Below are positions 44,378 to 56,801 of a DNA stretch of 64,000 nucleotides, in pieces. The notes under the pieces were generated by a model, which did no database searches, had not been told where the DNA came from, and saw nothing but the letters and a program-made list of their open reading frames with translations. This stretch comes from Symsagittifera roscoffensis (lineage: Eukaryota > Xenacoelomorpha > Acoela > Convolutidae), in NCBI RefSeq assembly GCF_963678635.1, contig NC_087069.1, positions 36,561,959 to 36,625,958 of the forward strand, read 5' to 3'. Position 1 is the first letter of the stretch. The number at the start of each line of letters is the position of its first letter. The position numbers and the translations under genes were made by a program.

Positions 44378-44577
44378 GTTGCGAGAGCGATGGGGAAGTG
44401 TGCAATGTCTACCAATGGCAATACGAGAGTGATTCTCGCTTCACTCGCTGCCACTTCGCCACCCAGTGTGAGGAGACGAGGGGGGCTTACAACAATGAAA
44501 TAAGGATGAAATTGAGAGCCAAGGATATTAATAACAGAAAGGGCGAATTAGCAGTTATCATCCCAGGCGACAACTGA
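44378..44577 (+). CDS. candidate cysteine-rich terminal exon, unit 1
   Basis: After an AG (GCCAATCAG) the frame CESDGEVCNVYQWQYESDSR, FTRCHFATQCEETR, GAYNNEIRMKLRAKDINNRK, GELAVIIPGDN runs to TGA, 65 codons with four cysteines. No domain is recognised. No start codon or signal peptide belongs to this frame, so it would be the last exon of a spliced gene; the upstream exon is not identified (an ATG frame at about 44207 is broken in other units). Support comes from comparison: in all six units the frame is intact, and a poly-G difference between units is exactly six bases. The alternative is that homogenisation simply keeps a chance frame open. Confidence 0.5.
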
Positions 44578-44670
44578 GTTCAAATCAATATTGCTTCATT
44601 GGAATATTTTCAGAGTCTTCTTAATTATTCCAGCTAAAACGAAAGGAAGTAACATCATATGGGACTAAAT

Positions 44671-44899
44671 CAGTGGCGTGCCGAGGGGTGCGGGGCGGAG
44701 AGAGTGGCGAGCCAATCCCCCCTACACCCCCCTCAATTTTGCCTGACAAAATTTTTTTTTTAAAAGCCCCACCCTTTGGTATAACTTTCTGACATCCATT
44801 TTTCGGTGAACAACCTCAAAATTTTTCTAAAGGCGCCATAGGCGCCACATTACTAATTTTAAAGGGCGAGCTCGCGCCAAATTTTTGCACACGCCACTG
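44671..44899. mobile_element. hAT-like MITE in unit 1, perfect 8-bp target duplication
   Basis: Termini CAGTGGCGTGCCGAGG and CACACGCCACTG, flanked on both sides by GACTAAAT (44663-44670 and 44900-44907). An 8-bp duplication with CAGNGGCG ends is the hallmark of hAT elements. 229 bp, no coding capacity. Confidence 0.9.
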
Positions 44900-46165
44900 G
44901 ACTAAATAAACGCAAAAATCCAACTGTGCGACCGCAATTCTCCTAATTTCAATCATTAAACGGTGGAATTTTTGTTTTTCTAAATACTCGATATTTTAGC
45001 AAATTAAGTGGAGTAAGTAAATAAGTAAAAGGCCTGATTTTGATTCTTCCGAGTCTTGGTTTCGTGTTAACCATGCGAAAGTTATAATATTCATTGAAGA
45101 AAAATTAACATCTTACTAGACATAAAAGTTCATTTCTGGAGCTCAAAGAAAAAATTTGAAGAAATAATTGCGTGAAAACCTCAATCGACGCGAGCAAAGC
45201 TCTTTCCTGCAGGCCTGTTTGTGTTGCCAATTTCACAAAGTGGGCCTAAGTCGATGAATAATGACCAGACTTTTGCGATCTTATTTAGGAATTCAGATTT
45301 TCGAGGCTTAGGCAAAGTCGGCGGGAACAGATTTTTTCAAAACAGTCCAATACAAAACAGTCCGGAAAAATATGAAAATGAACGAAAAAACAGTCCGATA
45401 CAAAACAGTCCGAAAAACAATCCCAATTAATAATTGTTTAGACTTATAAATTTTTGCTAAAATTTTGAACTATGAGTAATTTTAAAAAATTTTAAATTAG
45501 CAGACAATGATCAAGGCATACATAAACATGCCATAGAAAAAAATAGGAGTTTTCAGCTTTTTTGAAAAAATTTATTCAGTGAAAAGGAAAAAAAATCAAG
45601 ATTAGTGTATCCAGGACTACGTTATGCACACAAAAGTTAATTTTTGCATGCATTTTTTTTTTGGAAAATCCTTGTTTGAGTATAAAAATCGATTTGCGGT
45701 TGAAAAAAAAACAAACAAAAATTTTGTGTCGTCATCAAAAAACGCTAGTCATACAATTTCCATGTACGAAAATGTGTGATAAGCATTTTTTCAAAAAGAA
45801 ACCTCAGTTTTTTCATCACCAGACTGTTTTATTAGAATCAGACAGCCGCAGAAATTAGTTTATATCTTTTTCAACCATTACTCGAAATTGTACGACAAGC
45901 GTTTTTCCATACACTTAATCTATGGAGGTGTATAACAAGCATTTTTGGTGTACGAAGGTCAACCCGGTATTTTAGAAAAAAAACACATTTAAATAATGAA
46001 AGTTTTCGTTCTCCGCTTAATGAGATACCTGAAAAGGGCCTTGCTGGCCTAATGGTGTTATCCCATACTATTCCGATTTTAATTGTAAATTTTGATGAAT
46101 AAGTCTGTAACTAGATATTGCTTGGAAACAATTCATTGTTATAATAAGAAAAAAGAGCCAATCAG

Positions 46166-46365
46166 GTTGCGAGAGCGATGGGGAAGTGTGCAATGTCTAC
46201 CAATGGCAATACGAGAGTGATTCTCGCTTCACTCGCTGCCACTTCGCCACCCAGTGTGAGGAGACGAGGGGGGCTTACAACAATGAAATAAGGATGAAAT
46301 TGAGAGCCAAGGATATTAATAACAGAAAGGGCGAATTAGCAGTTATCATCCCAGGCGACAACTGA
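46166..46365 (+). CDS. candidate terminal exon, unit 2
   Basis: Same 200-base exon as unit 1, and essentially identical to it in the coding frame. Upstream of the AG there is no TGA (TTATAATAAG replaces TTATTATATG). Confidence 0.5.
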
Positions 46366-46458
46366 GTTCAAATCAATATTGCTTCATTGGAATATTTTCA
46401 GAGTCTTCTGAATCATTCCAGCTAAAACGAAAGGAAGTAACATCATATGGGACTAAAT

Positions 46459-46686
46459 CAGTGGCGTGCCGAGGGTTGCGGGGCGGAGAGAGGGGCGAGC
46501 CAATCCCCCCTTCACCCCCCTCAATTTTGCCTGACAAAATTTTTTTTAAAAGGCCCCACCCTTTGGTATAACTTTCTGACATCCATTTTTCGGTGAACAG
46601 CCTCAAAATTTTTCTAAAGGCGCCATAGGCGCCACATTACTAATTTTGAAGGGCGAGCTCGCGCCAAATTTTTGCACACGCCACTG
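46459..46686. mobile_element. hAT-like MITE, unit 2
   Basis: Same insertion site and GACTAAAT flanks as unit 1, so it was present before amplification. Confidence 0.88.
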
Positions 46687-47997
46687 GACTAAATAAACGC
46701 AAAAATCCAACTGTGCGACCGCAATTCTCCTAATTTCAATCGTTAAACGGTGGAATTTTTGTGTTTCTAAATACTCGATATTTTAGCAAATTAAGTGGAG
46801 TAAGTAAATAAGTAAAAGGCCTGATTTTGATTCTTCCGAGTCTTGGTTTCGTGTTAACCATGCGAAAGTTATAATATTCATTGAAGAAAAATTAACATCT
46901 TACTAGACATAAAAGTTCATTTCTGGAGCTCAAAGAAAAAATTTGAAGAAATAATTGCGTGAAAACCTCAATCGACGCGAGCAAAGCTCTTTTCTGCAGG
47001 CCTGTTTGTGTTGCCAATTTCACAAAGTGGGCCTAAGTCGATGAATAATGACCAGACTTTTGCGATCTTATTTAGGGATTCAGATTTTCGAGGCTTAGGC
47101 AAAGTCGGCGGGAACAGATTTTTTCAAAACAGTCCAATACAAAACAGTCCGGAAAAATATGAAAATGAACGAAAAAACAGTTCGATACAAAACAGTCCGA
47201 AAAACAATCCCAATTAATAATTGTTTAGACTTTTAAATTTTTGCTAAAATTTTGAACAATGAGTAATTTTAAAAAATTTTAAATTAGCAGACATTGATCA
47301 AGGCATACATAAACATGCCATAGAAAAAAATAGGAGTTTTCAGCTTTTTTGAAAAAAGTTATTCAGTGAAAAGGAAAAAAATTCAAGATTAGTGTATCCA
47401 GGACTACGTTATGCACACAAAAGTTAAATTTTGCATGCAATTTTTTTGGAAAATCCTTGTTTGAGTATAAAAATCGATTTGCGGTTGAAAAAAAAACAAA
47501 CAAAAGTTTTGGGGCAATTTCAAAATTACTTGTAAAAAGTTTTGTGTCGTCATCAAAAAATTAATTTGTGTCGTCATCAAATTGTGTCGTCATGTATGAA
47601 AATGTGTGATAAGCATTTTTTCAAAAAGAAACCTCAGTTTTTTCATCACCAGACTGTTTTATTAGAATCAGACAGCCGCAGAAATTAGTTTATATCTTTT
47701 TCAACCATTACTCGAAATTGTACGACAAGCGTTTCTCCATACACTTAATGTATGGAGTTGTATGATAAGCATTTTTGGTGTGCGAAGGTCAACCCGGTTT
47801 TTTAGAAAAAAAAACACATTTAAATAATGAGAGTTTTCGTTCTCCGCTTAATGAGACACCTGAAAAAGGGCCTTGCTGGCCTAATGGTGTTATCCAATAC
47901 TATTCCGATTTGTATTGTAAATTTTGATGAATAAGTCTGTAACTAGATATTGCTTGGAAACAATTTTTTGTTATTATATGAAAAAAGAGCCAATCAG

Positions 47998-48197
47998 GTT
48001 GCGAGAGCGATGGGGAAGTGTGCAATTTCTACCTATGGCAATACGAGAGTGACTCTCGCTTCACCTGCTGCCACTTCGCCACCCAGTGTGAGGAGACGAG
48101 GGGGGCTTACAACAATGAAATAAGGATGAAATTGAGAGCCAAGGATATTAATAACAGAAAGGGCGAATTAGCAGTTATCATCCCAGGCGACAACTGA
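47998..48197 (+). CDS. candidate terminal exon, unit 3
   Basis: 200 bases, frame open. It differs from unit 1 by V to F, Q to L and R to C in the first third (VCNFYLWQYESDSRFTCCHF) plus two silent changes, so it has an extra cysteine. Confidence 0.5.
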
Positions 48198-48290
48198 GTT
48201 CAAATCAATATTGCTTCTTTGGATTATTTTCAGTGTCTTCTTAATTATTCCAGCTAAAACGAAAGGAAGTAACATCATATGGGACTAAAT

Positions 48291-48519
48291 CAGTGGCGTG
48301 CCGAGGGGTGCGGGGCGGAGAGAGTGGCGAGCCAATCCCCCCTACACCCCCCTCAATTTTGCCTGACAATTTTTTTTTTTTAAAGCCCCACCCTTTGGTA
48401 TAACTTTCTGACATCCATTTTTCGGTGAACAACCTCAAAATTTTTCTAAAGGCGCCATAGGCGCCACATTACTAATTTTAAAGGGCGAGCTCGCGCCAAA
48501 TTTTTGCACACGCCACTGG
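48291..48519. mobile_element. hAT-like MITE, unit 3
   Basis: Same site, ends and 8-bp flanks as unit 1. Confidence 0.88.
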
Positions 48520-49829
48520 ACTAAATAAACGCAAAAATTCAACTGTGCGACCGCAATTTTCCTAATTTCAATCATTAAACGGTGGAATTTTTGTTTTTCT
48601 AAATACTCGATATTTTAGCAAATTAAGTGGAGTAAGTAAATAAGTAAAAGGCCTGATTTTGATTCTTCCGAGTCTTGGTTTCGTGTTAACCATGCGAAAG
48701 TTATAATATTCATTGAAGAAAAATTAACATCTTACTAGACATAAAAGTTCATTTCTGGAGCTCAAAGAAAAAATTTGAAGAAATAATTGCGTGAAAACCT
48801 CAATCGACGCGAGCAAAGCTCTTTTCTGCAGGCCTGTTTGTGTTGCCAATTTCACAAAGTGGGCCTAAGTCGATGAATAATGACCAGACTTTTGCGATCT
48901 TATTTAGGGATTCAGATTTTCGAGGCTTAGGCAAAGTCGGCGGGAACAGATTTTTTCAAAACAGTCCAATACAAAACAGTCCCGAAAAATATGAAAATGA
49001 ACGAAAAAACAGTCCGATACAAAACAGTCCGAAAAACAATCCCAATTAATAATTGTTTAGACTTTTAAATTTTTGCTAAAATTTTGAACAATGAGTAATT
49101 TTAAAAAATTTTAAATTAGCAGACATTGATCAAGGCATACATAAACATGCCATAGAAAAAAATAGGAGTTTTCAGCTTTTTTGAAAAAAGTTATTCAGTG
49201 AAAAGGAAAAAAATTCAAGATTAGTGTATCCAGGACTACGTTATGCACACAAAAGTTAAATTTTGCATGCAATTTTTTTGGAAAATCCTTGTTTGAGTAT
49301 AAAAATCGATTTGCGGTTGAAAAAAAAACAAACAAAAGTTTTGGGGCAATTTCAAAATTACTTGTAAAAAGTTTTGTGTCGTCATCAAAAAATTAATTTG
49401 TGTCGTCATCAAATTGTGTCGTCATGTATGAAAATGTGTGATAAGCATTTTTTCAAAAAGAAACCTCAGTTTTTTCATCACCAGACTGTTTTATTAGAAT
49501 CAGACAGCCGCAGAAATTAGTTTATATCTTTTTCAACCATTACTCGAAATTGTACGACAAGCGTTTCTCCATACACTTAATGTATGGAGTTGTATGATAA
49601 GCATTTTTGGTGTGCGAAGGTCAACCCGGTTTTTTAGAAAAAAAAACACATTTAAATAATGAGAGTTTTCGTTCTCCGCTTAATGAGACACCTGAAAAAG
49701 GGCCTTGCTGGCCTAATGGTGTTATCCAATACTATTCCGATTTGTATTGTAAATTTTGATGAATAAGTCTGTAACTAGATATTGCTTGGAAACAATTTTT
49801 TGTTATTATATGAAAAAAGAGCCAATCAG

Positions 49830-50029
49830 GTTGCGAGAGCGATGGGGAAGTGTGCAATTTCTACCTATGGCAATACGAGAGTGACTCTCGCTTCACCTGC
49901 TGCCACTTCGCCACCCAGTGTGAGGAGACGAGGGGGGCTTACAACAATGAAATAAGGATGAAATTGAGAGCCAAGGATATTAATAACAGAAAGGGCGAAT
50001 TAGCAGTTATCATCCCAGGCGACAACTGA
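49830..50029 (+). CDS. candidate terminal exon, unit 4
   Basis: Identical in the coding frame to unit 3, including the extra cysteine. Units 3 and 4 are a recent duplicate pair. Confidence 0.5.
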
Positions 50030-50122
50030 GTTCAAATCAATATTGCTTCTTTGGATTATTTTCAGTGTCTTCTTAATTATTCCAGCTAAAACGAAAGGAA
50101 GTAACATCATATGGGACTAAAT

Positions 50123-50351
50123 CAGTGGCGTGCCGAGGGGTGCGGGGCGGAGAGAGTGGCGAGCCAATCCCCCCTACACCCCCCTCAATTTTGCCTGACA
50201 ATTTTTTTTTTTTTAAAGCCCCACCCTTTGGTATAACTTTCTGACATCCATTTTTCGGTGAACAACCTCAAAATTTTTCTAAAGGCGCCATAGGCGCCAC
50301 ATTACTAATTTTAAAGGGCGAGCTCGCGCCAAATTTTTGCACACGCCACTG
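50123..50351. mobile_element. hAT-like MITE, unit 4
   Basis: Same site, ends and 8-bp flanks as unit 1. Confidence 0.88.
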
Positions 50352-51614
50352 GACTAAATAAACGCAAAAATTCAACTGTGCGACCGCAATTCTCCTAATT
50401 TCAATCATTAAACGGTGGAATTTTTGTTTTTCTAAATACTCGATATTTTAGCAAATTAAGTGGAGTAAGTAAATAAGTAAAAGGCCTGATTTTGATTCTT
50501 CCGAGTCTTGGTTTCGTGTTAACCATGCGAAAGTTATAATATTCATTGAAGAAAAATTAACATCTTACTAGACATAAAAGTTCATTTCTGGAGCTCAAAG
50601 AAAAAATTTGAAGAAATAATTGCGTGAAAACCTCAATCGACGCGAGCAAAGCTCTTTTCTGCAGGCCTGTTTGTGTTGCCAATTTCACAAAGTGGGCCTA
50701 AGTCGATGAATAATGACCAGACTTTTGCGATCTTATTTAGGGATTCAGATTTTCGAGGCTTAGGCAAAGTCGGCGGGAACAGATTTTTTCAAAACAGTCC
50801 AATACAAAACAGTCCGGAAAAATATGAAAATGAACGAAAAAACAGTCCGATACAAAACAGTCCGAAAAACAATCCCAATTAATAATTGTTTAGACTTTTA
50901 AATTTTTGCTAAAATTTTGAGCTATGTGTAATTTTAAAAAATTTTAAATTAGCAGACAATGATCAAGGCATACATAAACATGCCATAGAAAAAAATAGGA
51001 GTTTTCAGCTTTTTTGAAAAAATTTATTCAGTGAAAAGGAAAAAAAATCAAGATTAGTGTATCCAGGACTACGTTATGCACACAAAAGTTAATTTTTGCA
51101 TGCATTTTTTTTTGGAAAATCCTTGTTTGAGTATAAAAATCGATTTGCGGTTGAAAAAAAACAAACAAAAGTTTTGTGTCGTCATCAAAAAATGCTAGTC
51201 ATACAATTTCCATGTACGAAAATGTGTGATAAGCATTTTTTCAAAAAGAAACCTCAGTTTTTTCATCACCAGACTGTTTTATTAGAATCAGACAGCCGCA
51301 GAAATTAGTTTATATCTTTTTCAACCATTACTCGAAATTGTACGACAAGCGTTTTTCCATACACTTAATCTATGGAGGTGTATAACAAGCATTTTTGGTG
51401 TACGAAGGTCAACGGGATTTTAGAAAAAAAAACACATTTAAATAATGAAAGTTTTCGTTCTCCGCTTAATGAGACACCTGAAAAGGGCCTTGCTGGCCTA
51501 ATGGTGTTATCCCATACTATTCCGATTTTAATTGTAAATTTTGATGAATAAGTCTGTAACTAGATATTGCTTGGAAACAATTCATTGTTATAATAAGAAA
51601 AAAGAGCCAATCAG

Positions 51615-51814
51615 GTTGCGAGAGCGATGGGGAAGTGTGCAATGTCTACCAATGGCAATACGAGAGTGATTCTCGCTTCACTCGCTGCCACTTCGCCACC
51701 CAGTGTGAGGAGACGAGGGGGGCTTACAACAATGAAATAAGGATGAAATTGAGAGCCAAGGATATTAATAACAGAAAGGGCGAATTAGCAGTTATCATCC
51801 CAGGCGACAACTGA
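51615..51814 (+). CDS. candidate terminal exon, unit 5
   Basis: Same as units 1 and 2 in the coding frame. The whole unit is nearly identical to unit 2. Confidence 0.5.
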
Positions 51815-51907
51815 GTTCAAATCAATATTGCTTCATTGGAATATTTTCAGAGTCTTCTGAATCATTCCAGCTAAAACGAAAGGAAGTAACATCATATGGG
51901 ACTAAAT

Positions 51908-52135
51908 CAGTGGCGTGCCGAGGGTTGCGGGGCGGAGAGAGGGGCGAGCCAATCCCCCCTTCACCCCCCTCAATTTTGCCTGACAAAAATTTTTTTAAAA
52001 GGCCCCACCCTTTGGTATAACTTTCTGACATCCATTTTTCGGTGAACAACCTCAAAATTTTTCTAAAGGCGCCATAGGCGCCACATTACTAATTTTGAAG
52101 GGCGAGCTCGCGCCTAATTTTTGCACACGCCACTG
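51908..52135. mobile_element. hAT-like MITE, unit 5
   Basis: Same site, ends and 8-bp flanks as unit 1. Confidence 0.88.
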
Positions 52136-53447
52136 GACTAAATAAACGCAAAAATCCAACTGTGCGACCGCAATTCTCCTAATTTCAATCGTTAAACGGT
52201 GGAATTTTTGTTTTTCTAAATACTCGATATTTTAGCAAATTAAGTGGAGTAAGTAAATAAGTAAAAGGCCTGATTTTGATTCTTCCGAGTCTTGGTTTCG
52301 TGTTAACCATGCGAAAGTTATAATATTCATTGAAGAAAAATTAACATCTTACTAGACATAAAAGTTCATTTCTGGAGCTCAAAGAAAAAATTTGAAGAAA
52401 TAATTGCGTGAAAACCTCAATCGACGCGAGCAAAGCTCTTTCCTGCAGGCCTGTTTGTGTTGCCAATTTCACAAAGTGGGCCTAAGTCGATGAATAATGA
52501 CCAGACTTTTGCGATCTTATTTAGGAATTCAGATTTTCGAGGCTTAGGCAAAGTCGGCGGGAACAGATTTTTTCAAAACAGTCCAATACAAAACAGTCCG
52601 GAAAAATATGAAAATGAACGAAAAAACAGTCCGATACAAAACAGTCCGAAAAACAATCCCAATTAATAATTGTTTAGACTTATAAATTTTTGCTAAAATT
52701 TTGAACTATGAGTAATTTTAAAAAATTTTAAATTAGCAGACAATGATCAAGGCATACATAAACATGCCATAGAAAAAAATAGGAGTTTTCAGCTTTTTTG
52801 AAAAAATTTATTCAGTGAAAAGGAAAAAAAATCAAGATTAGTGTATCCAGGACTACGTTATGCACACAAAAGTTAATTTTTGCATGCATTTTTTTTTTGG
52901 AAAATCCTTGTTTGAGTATAAAAATCGATTTGCGGTTGAAAAAAAAACAAACAAAAGTTTTGGGGCAATTTCAAAATTACTTGTAAAAAGTTTTGTGTCG
53001 TCATCAAAAAATTAATTTGTGTCGTCATCAAATTGTGTCGTCATGTATGAAAATGTGTGATAAGCATTTTTTCAAAAAGAAACCTCAGTTTTTTCATCAC
53101 CAGACTGTTTTATTAGAATCAGACAGCCGCAGAAATTAGTTTATATCTTTTTCAACCATTACTCGAAATTGTACGACAAGCGTTTCTCCATACACTTAAT
53201 GTATGGAGTTGTATGATAAGCATTTTTGGTGTGCGAAGGTCAACCCGGTTTTTTAGAAAAAAAAACACATTTAAATAATGAGAGTTTTCGTTCTCCGCTT
53301 GTGAGACACCTGAAAAAGGGCCTCGCTGGCCTAATGGTGTTATCCCATACTATTCCGATTTGTATTGTAAATTTTGATGAATAAGTCTGTAACTAGATAT
53401 TGCTTGGAAACAATTTTTTGTTATTATAAGAAAAAAGAGCCAATCAG

Positions 53448-53653
53448 GTTGCGAGAGCGATGGGGAAGTGTGCAATGTCTACAAATGGCAATACGAGAGT
53501 GATTCTCGCTTCACTCGCTGCCACTTCGCCACCCAGTGCGAGGAGACGAGGGGGGGGGGGGCTTACAACAATGAAATAAGGATGAAGTTGAGAGCCAAGG
53601 ATATTAATAACAGCAAGGGCGAATTAGCAGTTGTCATCCCAGGCGACAACTGA
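53448..53653 (+). CDS. candidate terminal exon, unit 6 (most diverged)
   Basis: 206 bases: the G run after GAGACGA is 12 long instead of 6, adding two glycines in frame (TRGGGAYNNEIR). Other changes are Q to K, R to S and I to V, with several silent changes (TGT to TGC, AAA to AAG). The frame still ends PGDN and TGA. This diverged copy keeping its frame is the best evidence that the exon is or was coding. Confidence 0.52.
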
Positions 53654-53746
53654 GTTCAAATCATTTTTGCTTCATTGGAATGTTTTAAGGATCTTCTTAT
53701 TTATTCCAACTAAAACGAAAGGACGTAACATCATATGGGACTAAAT

Positions 53747-53849
53747 CAGTAGCGTGCCGAGGGGGGCGGGCGAAGGGGGGGGGACCCTCTTCTCCCTCAA
53801 TTTTAATTTTGAGGGGGGATCGCGCGCCAAATTTATGATCACGGCACTG
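53747..53849. mobile_element. hAT-like MITE, unit 6, internally deleted
   Basis: CAGTAGCGTGCCGAGG .. CACGGCACTG, only 103 bp but at the same site with GACTAAAT on both sides. It descends from the same insertion as the other units. Confidence 0.82.
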
Positions 53850-54172
53850 GACTAAATAAATGCAAAAACCTAACTGCGCGATTGCAATTCTTATAATTTC
53901 AATCGTTAAATGGTGAAGTTTTCGTTTCTCTAAAGTGAAAAGGCCTAATTTTGATTCTTTTGAGTCTTGGTTTTGGGTTAACCATGCAAAAGTTATAATA
54001 TTCACATAAGAAAAATTAACGTCTTACTATACACAAAATTTCATTTCTGGAGCTCAAAGAAGAAGTTTGATGAAATAATTGCAGTGTTTTATAATGAAAA
54101 AAGTCAGTTCTCCTCTTTTGACGATAAATATCATTAATCAACCAGCTCTATTTCAGATAAGTTCGTTTATTT

Positions 54173-54178
54173 TTTATT
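54173..54178 (-). terminator. poly(A) signal for the PLAC8 gene
   Basis: Minus-strand AATAAA about 200 bases past the PLAC8 stop codon. Confidence 0.5.
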
Positions 54179-54233
54179 CAGTCAGTCTAAAGTATCATAT
54201 TAGATTTTACAAATTTTTTTCGTCGATGTGAAA

Positions 54234-54258
54234 GTCAAGTCAAGTCAAGTCAAGTCAG
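54234..54258 (+). repeat. (GTCAA)5 microsatellite
   Basis: Five direct copies of GTCAA, the last changed to GTCAG, in the 3' untranslated region of the PLAC8 gene. Confidence 0.9.
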
Positions 54259-54374
54259 TTTTCATGCAATCTTCAGTTTGTTCATGCTACTTAGTTCCGA
54301 TTTCAGTTTCTTCATGCAATATTTTTTTTGTAGATTTCTTCTTTCTCGGACATGTTTCTTCGTGCCAGATTGTG

Positions 54375-56758
54375 TTACACCCTTATTAGCTCAGTATCGG
54401 CATAACTTCCGTATGCTTCATTCTCGAGGTGGTCAAACATCTGGCAAAGAGCACAACACGTGAAGAAAGATACCACCTGACAATCCTCACAAGAGCTTCC
54501 TCCGATATTCCTCGAATGACGCAGTTTGTTCCTTATGTAACCGATCAGCAAGAGGGCGAAAACGAAAAACAGTATTGATCCGACAAAGCTCACCCTGCTC
54601 AACCAAATGATCGCGGTCATAATTTTATCAGAGTGAAGTTCTTCTGAGGGAATGTTCGTTGCGTGTACGCTGTCTCTAGAGTTCGCTGGCGTGTACGCTG
54701 GCACTAGAGTTCCATGAAAAAAATCGATTACATTTTCTTAAATTTGACCAAAAACCTTGAACTAAAATTATTATATATTGAATCTGGGACTTTTTTTCAA
54801 ATTATTGCATGAAAACGAGGTTTACTTGGACTCGTTTATCAATCGATTCTTGTTTTTTTTTGGGTTATATCAGAGTAATTTTGATTATTAATTGTGGTTG
54901 ATTTTGTTTTGTTTTCGATAGAACTTATGTGGTTGTTACTCCGATTTTCGTAACGAAAGTAACGGAATGTTTGTGCTCGGGGTGAGTTTTTTCTTCAGAC
55001 AAACTTCGACTTTTTAACTAGCCATTTTTGACGGAATTTTTTGATATCATTCGACAGGTATTGTTGTCCTGAGCTCAAATTTGAAAAGATATTTCAGCTG
55101 TGATCATTTTTCGTAAGGTTACGGGGGTTTAAATATTGGCATTTTGGCCAATTTTGTGACAATTAACGCGCGATATATTTCGCGCAATCAACGCGTAAGC
55201 GGAGATTAAATCCGTCTTAGAAATCATTCCAAATTGGTCGAAGGAAGCTTATTTGCCACAATTGATTTAACAATTGGAGCGATATCTATAACTTTGTACT
55301 TGATATGGCATGTGGGGGGTGATAATTTCCACAACAAATCTCAAATTTGAAAAAAAAAATCATTTTTTTTATATATAATTTTTTCATGTTATTACTGCTC
55401 CCTAGACCTTAAAAGGCAGTCGGAACACTCAGGATTTTGCCCTGATACGAGCAGTCTTGTTGTCTTTTAATTCTTTGAACCCTTTTTTCTACTTGTTTTT
55501 TTAAACCATAGAACTTCTGCTTGTTTCATTTACTCAGTCAGGTCCATTTTTCCATTTCTAGGAAACTGTATGGTGTGTTTGTGTGTGGTGTGTGTGTGAG
55601 TGTGATGGGTGTATGTGGTTTGGTTGTCTGTGTGTACGAACTTGTAAGTGTGTGGATTTGTGTGTGTGTGTTTGTGAACATTGCGTTGATATGCATGTGG
55701 TGTGTGTGTGTGTGCGTGTGTAATTGTTCATGTGTGTGTGCATCTGTTTGTGGTGTTTCTGTATGTGTGTTTGCTTGAGTGTGTGGTATGTGTTGGTGCG
55801 TGTTCTGTGCGTGTAGTGTATTTGTGTGGGGGTGTAGGTGTGGTGTTTCGTGTGTATTTGTGATTGTGTGTGTGTGGTTTGTGTATCTGTGTGTATGTTT
55901 GAATTGGGTATGTTTGTGTGTATGTGCTTTGCGTGATGTGCTTTGCGTGTCTGGTGTTCGGTGTGTGTTTGTGTTTGGGTTGCTTAGATTTATGTGTGTG
56001 GATGTGTATCTGTGTCTGGAGTATATGTGCAAATTTGCGTGTGTGTGTTTGTATGTTGTGTCATTATGTATGAAAGTGTTTTTTTTTGTGTGTGTGGTGT
56101 ATGTGTGGTGTTTGTGTAAGTGCGTTTGTGTGTATGGATATGGGAATGTATGTTTATTTGTAAGCGTGTGCTCAACTTGTGAGTGCATGTGCGCGTGTGT
56201 AGGCCTCCGCTGTGTTTGTCTGGTGTGTGTGTGGTGTGTGTATATGGTGTTTGTGTGTATGGGTGTGTATTTGTATGTGTGTTTGTTAGTGGGTATGTGA
56301 GTGATTGTGTGCTGTGCGTTTGTGTTTATTGTATGTGTGTAGCGTATGAGATGTAAGGCTGTAGGCGGCGTAGGAGTGGCGCGAATTTGTGTGTGTGCGT
56401 GTGTCCGTGCGTAGTTGGTGCTTGTGTGTGTGTGCATGTGTTAGTGGTTTCTGTGTGTCTGATGTGTGTGTCTGGTGAGTTTTTGTTTGTTTGTGTGTGA
56501 TGTGTTTATATGTGCAAGTTTGTGCCTTTAATCGTGTGTGTGTGCGTGTGTCTATGTGTGGTTTGTGCTTGTGTATGTATGTGCGTAGTTTGCGCTTGTG
56601 TGTAATATGTGCAAGTTTGTTTATTTGCAAGTTTGTGCGTTGTTGTGTGTCTGAGGAGTGTATTCGTGCAAGTTTCCGCGTTTGTACCTGAATGTGTGCG
56701 TGTGTGTCTGTGCGTTTTGTGTTTGTGTGTGTATATATGTGTGGTGTTTGTGTGTGTG

Positions 56759-56801
<43 letters not shown>

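Larger units (their letters stand above)
43500..54080 (+). repeat. tandem array of six ~1.8-kb units
   Basis: Units begin near 43500, 45336, 47123, 48956, 50789 and 52572 (at AAAACAGTCCAATACAAAAC). Measured periods are 1787, 1832, 1833 and 1784 bp. Units 2 and 5 are one close subtype and 3 and 4 another, giving an order of short-long-long-short. The long type has an extra triplicated TGTGTCGTCATCAAA. Each unit consists of the right part of element B, a candidate terminal exon, an hAT-like MITE, unassigned DNA and the CAGTCC minisatellite. Unit 6 is the most diverged and has a shortened MITE. High identity means recent amplification or homogenisation. Confidence 0.95.

Noticed and set aside
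45221-45430. 69-codon frame (QSGPKSMNNDQ..) repeated in five units
   Set aside because: It starts at TTG, runs through the CAGTCC minisatellite, and the units are so similar that shared openness carries little weight.
46373-46606. Minus-strand frames MRLFTEKWMSES.. in several units
   Set aside because: They lie across the hAT-like MITE termini and interior, which are non-coding.
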